A stretch of 64,000 bases of DNA. It comes from Methanobrevibacter cuticularis. GTDB lineage: Archaea; Methanobacteriota; Methanobacteria; Methanobacteriales; Methanobacteriaceae. Shown piece by piece: positions 62,217 to 64,000 of this stretch. Location: NCBI RefSeq assembly GCF_001639285.1, contig NZ_LWMW01000169.1:1-64000 (forward strand), in the 5' to 3' direction. A program made the translations under genes and the position numbers. Each line of letters opens with the position of its first letter. The stretch's first letter is position 1. Below the pieces are notes generated by a model. That model was not told the DNA's origin. It saw nothing but the letters and a program-made list of their open reading frames with translations, and did not search any database.

Positions 62217-62591
62217 ATGAAAGAAAATATTATGAGTATTGATTATGATTATAAAGAAGATATTTTATTCTTCCAATCACCAACAAAACAGAAATATGAA
62301 TTTTCTGAATTTTTAGACAAATCAGTAGTCATGGATTTTAATAAAAATAAAATCCCAATGGGTCTTGAAATATTAAACGCTTCTAAAGTTTTAAAAGCTA
62401 AAAAATATCTTCTCAAGAAAATTAACACTGGAGATATGTACATAAAAATTACTGAAAAAAAAATTGAATTAAATATTATTCTAACAATTAAAATTCACCA
62501 AAGACCTACTTCAATACCTATTAATGTCATTGGAGATAATAATTATCATTTACCTAATAGTCAAACTGAATTAGCTGTTGCTTCATCATAA
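62217..62591 (+). CDS. DUF2283-like protein, candidate antitoxin
   Basis: A 124-residue protein. The N-terminal part MSIDYDYKEDILFFQSPTKQ then SVVMDFNKNKIPMGLEILNA matches the DUF2283 pattern (Y-D-x-x-x-D-x-L-x-F ... G-x-E-I-L-x-A-S). A C-terminal extension (IELNIILTIKIHQRPTSIPI) is not part of the usual short DUF2283 domain. AAGGAAAG precedes the ATG. DUF2283 genes are often next to small toxin-like genes such as DUF4258, as here. The toxin-antitoxin role is inferred from arrangement only. Confidence 0.65.
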   Translation: MKENIMSIDYDYKEDILFFQSPTKQKYEFSEFLDKSVVMDFNKNKIPMGLEILNASKVLKAKKYLLKKINTGDMYIKITEKKIELNIILTIKIHQRPTSIPINVIGDNNYHLPNSQTELAVASS

Positions 62592-62709
62592 AAACTTACT
62601 TAAATTTTAAATGATATTTAAAAATAAATTATTAAAAAAATAATAATAGCTACTAGTAAAATAATTTTTATAATAAAATAGAATGGGTCTAGAAAAAGTT
62701 TGTTATTTT

Positions 62710-63669
62710 GGTTCTGTAGAAATCATATTTGAATTTTTATATTGGTTGTTTTTGTGTAGCGATATATGTCATAGCATAGATTTTTTAACTTGGTTTCTTT
62801 ATTTCTTAGCTTGTCACTTCTATTTTGATTTTTGTCTCCAAAAATTCTTTTTATAATAGATATTGTTGTTTCTACTATGCTTCTTTGATGGTATTTTGGT
62901 TTGGTGAAGATAGATATTGATCCTATTCTATATTTACCTTTTTTAGCTCTTTTTTTAAGAGGTATTAGGCTGGATGCATTTAATTCTTCATGTATAACTT
63001 TGTGTATTTCTTCACTGTCATATGTTTTGTTTAAACTGAATCCTATTGGATTGTATTTTTTTGTTTTTCTTATTAGTGGTATTGCATCTTTGGAATCGTG
63101 TCTTGGTCCTTTAACAATTTTGTGTGCTAGTATTACTTGGTTTGTTGTGTCTATTGCTATTTGATTTTTGGTGAAGCTTTTTCTCCATTTTTTGTTTTGT
63201 TTTTATCAGTAAAATATGTGCTGGCTTGATCAGCAAGAGTGTCCAGTTCCATCTAAAGCTACCCAAGGATTTTTAATATCGAATAATTTCACAGTTTGAT
63301 TCATTATTTCATCTATTACTTGTGATTTGATTCGTTTGAAGAATTTTTGCAATGCTGTGTAATGTGGAATCTTTTTTAAATCGAGAATTAAGCATATTTC
63401 TGGCATCAGTTGGATAATTGAAGTGAAAAGACGATAATCCCTTCTTAAACGTTTCATTAAACATATTAACGCCATAAGTTGATGCTGAGTATATCTATAT
63501 TTTGATTTTTCACAAGAATATTCTGTTAAAGACATTTTAGCAACTCTAAATGATAAAACAGTAAATTTTATTAACTTATTATCACACACATTAAACATGG
63601 AATCACTTTTATTGTTTGGTAATACATAATATGGGATTCCATAATACTTAATATGATTTCTACAAAGCC
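62710..63669 (-). mobile_element. Broken IS5/ISH-like insertion sequence, about 960 bp
   Basis: Ends are imperfect inverted repeats: GGTTCTGTAGAAATCATATT at 62710-62729, and the reverse complement of GGCTTTGTAGAAATCATATT at 63650-63669 (18 of 20 identical). One transposase frame fills it on the minus strand but is broken by frameshifts. No clear target duplication was seen. Confidence 0.82.
62723..63598 (-). pseudogene. Frameshifted DDE transposase of the IS5/ISH type
   Basis: The first frame runs 63598-63230 and ends at DLKKIPHYTALQKFFKRIKS ... NPWVALDGTGHSC with a TGA. A one-base shift continues with DQASTYFTDKNKTK, and a second shift near 63195 restores KWRKSFTKNQIAIDTTNQVI through KGPRHDSKDAIPLI, SLNKTYDSEEI and KPKYHQRSIVETTISIIKRI. 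The last segment holds the C-terminal glutamate; the stop lies inside the terminal repeat. Repairing the two one-base changes would give about 290 residues, so the inactivation is recent. The plus-strand ORF at 62901-63164 is its antisense shadow. Confidence 0.85.
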
Positions 63670-63762
63670 AAAAAATTAATTAAAAATATTGAAATTTTAA
63701 AGAAAATTTTCTTAAATTGACAGCATTGGTATCATACTATAGTTATTTTAATTGCATGAAAT

Positions 63763-64000
63763 TCATATATCTCTGTTTTCATTTTTATAAATGTTAATTA
63801 GAATTTTACCCATTTGTTCTATTAATCCAACGACCAATGCGTTTCCCATACAGAAATATCTGAATCTTTCAGTCATGTCTGTATTTGTCCAATTATCTTC
63901 AAATCCGTTTATTCTTTCTGATTCTAATGGTGTTAATACTCTTAATCTTTTAGTTTTAGGGTCTTCAACAACATGGGAGCTTCTATTAACTGTGGATTCA
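63763..64000 (-). CDS. C5-cytosine DNA methyltransferase, C-terminal part (cut by window edge)
   Basis: On the minus strand the frame open to the window edge encodes SHVVEDPKTKRLRVLTPLES, ERINGFEDNWTNTDMTERFR and YFCMGNALVVGLIEQMGKIL before TGA 63765-63763. This matches the end of Dcm-type methyltransferases: the R-x-LTP-E-x-ER-x-GF segment (motif IX) and RY-x-x-MGNALVV (motif X, closing the AdoMet site). The catalytic PCQ and ENV motifs would lie beyond the window. It may belong to a restriction-modification system or be a solitary methylase. Confidence 0.85.
   Translation of the reverse strand, partial: ESTVNRSSHVVEDPKTKRLRVLTPLESERINGFEDNWTNTDMTERFRYFCMGNALVVGLIEQMGKILINIYKNENRDI

Noticed and set aside
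62901-63164. 87-residue hydrophobic plus-strand ORF
   Set aside because: Antisense to the frameshifted transposase, whose minus-strand reading gives clear transposase motifs.

Overview
The window looks like a chromosomal segment of a methanogenic archaeon of the order Methanobacteriales, most likely a Methanobrevibacter. The evidence is very AT-rich DNA, a methanogenesis marker 8 protein, the methanofuran gene mfnB, archaeal-type riboflavin synthase, TTTATATA promoter boxes, and eight large secreted adhesin-like proteins (ALPs) of the beta-helix plus Ig-like type that fill roughly 26 kb. The species cannot be fixed from the sequence alone.

Layout. 1-4.2 kb: an ALP gene on the minus strand. 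4.4-5.7 kb: an argS fragment and pyrF, minus strand. 6.1-10.7 kb: an ECF cobalt transport locus (cbiM, cbiN, cbiQ, cbiO) interrupted by a histidine-rich DMT transporter. 10.8-13 kb: a 30-bp tandem repeat array split by an intact insertion sequence with a 7-bp target duplication, followed by two decayed transposase relics. 13-20 kb: two convergent ALP genes with a dead IS1182-like transposase between them. 20.7-37.1 kb: three giant ALP genes in tandem. 37.1-38.5 kb: non-coding DNA with a 68-bp repeat and a decayed ORF. 38.5-44.4 kb: ribC, a GT2 glycosyltransferase with a DUF2304 membrane partner, a MITE, a GT4 glycosyltransferase and a CCG/LUD-domain iron-sulfur pair. 45-50.5 kb: two divergent ALP genes. 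50.9-58.8 kb: housekeeping genes (a small unknown, marker 8, mfnB, guaB, mobA-like, tex). 58.9-64 kb: a PfpI-family gene, an AAA/DUF4143 ATPase, a toxin-antitoxin-like small gene pair, a broken IS5/ISH-like element, and the 3' end of a C5-cytosine DNA methyltransferase cut by the window edge.

The ALP set shows several features that together suggest a tunable surface-variation repertoire. Three ALP genes share a homologous promoter/leader region with a pure (AT)n tract of 16, 4 and 14 units just upstream of the TATA box. Four share a C-terminal MKxTG-P motif followed by a membrane helix and a basic tail, resembling a sortase-type sorting signal. Three have a strong ribosome-binding site followed by ATT or CTG where a start codon is expected. 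Their beta-helix repeats form mosaic blocks with switched synonymous codon use. The first and last ALP genes are close paralogs in inverted orientation about 43 kb apart.

Outside the ALPs the most striking structural feature is the number of short direct tandem repeats (18-74 bp units, 2-8 copies) in intergenic DNA, often abutting the start or stop of a housekeeping gene. In one case the last repeat copy supplies the start codon. Where I give a start different from the longest possible ORF, the choice rests on ribosome-binding-site position and homology, as stated in each entry. No tRNA, rRNA or CRISPR array was seen.
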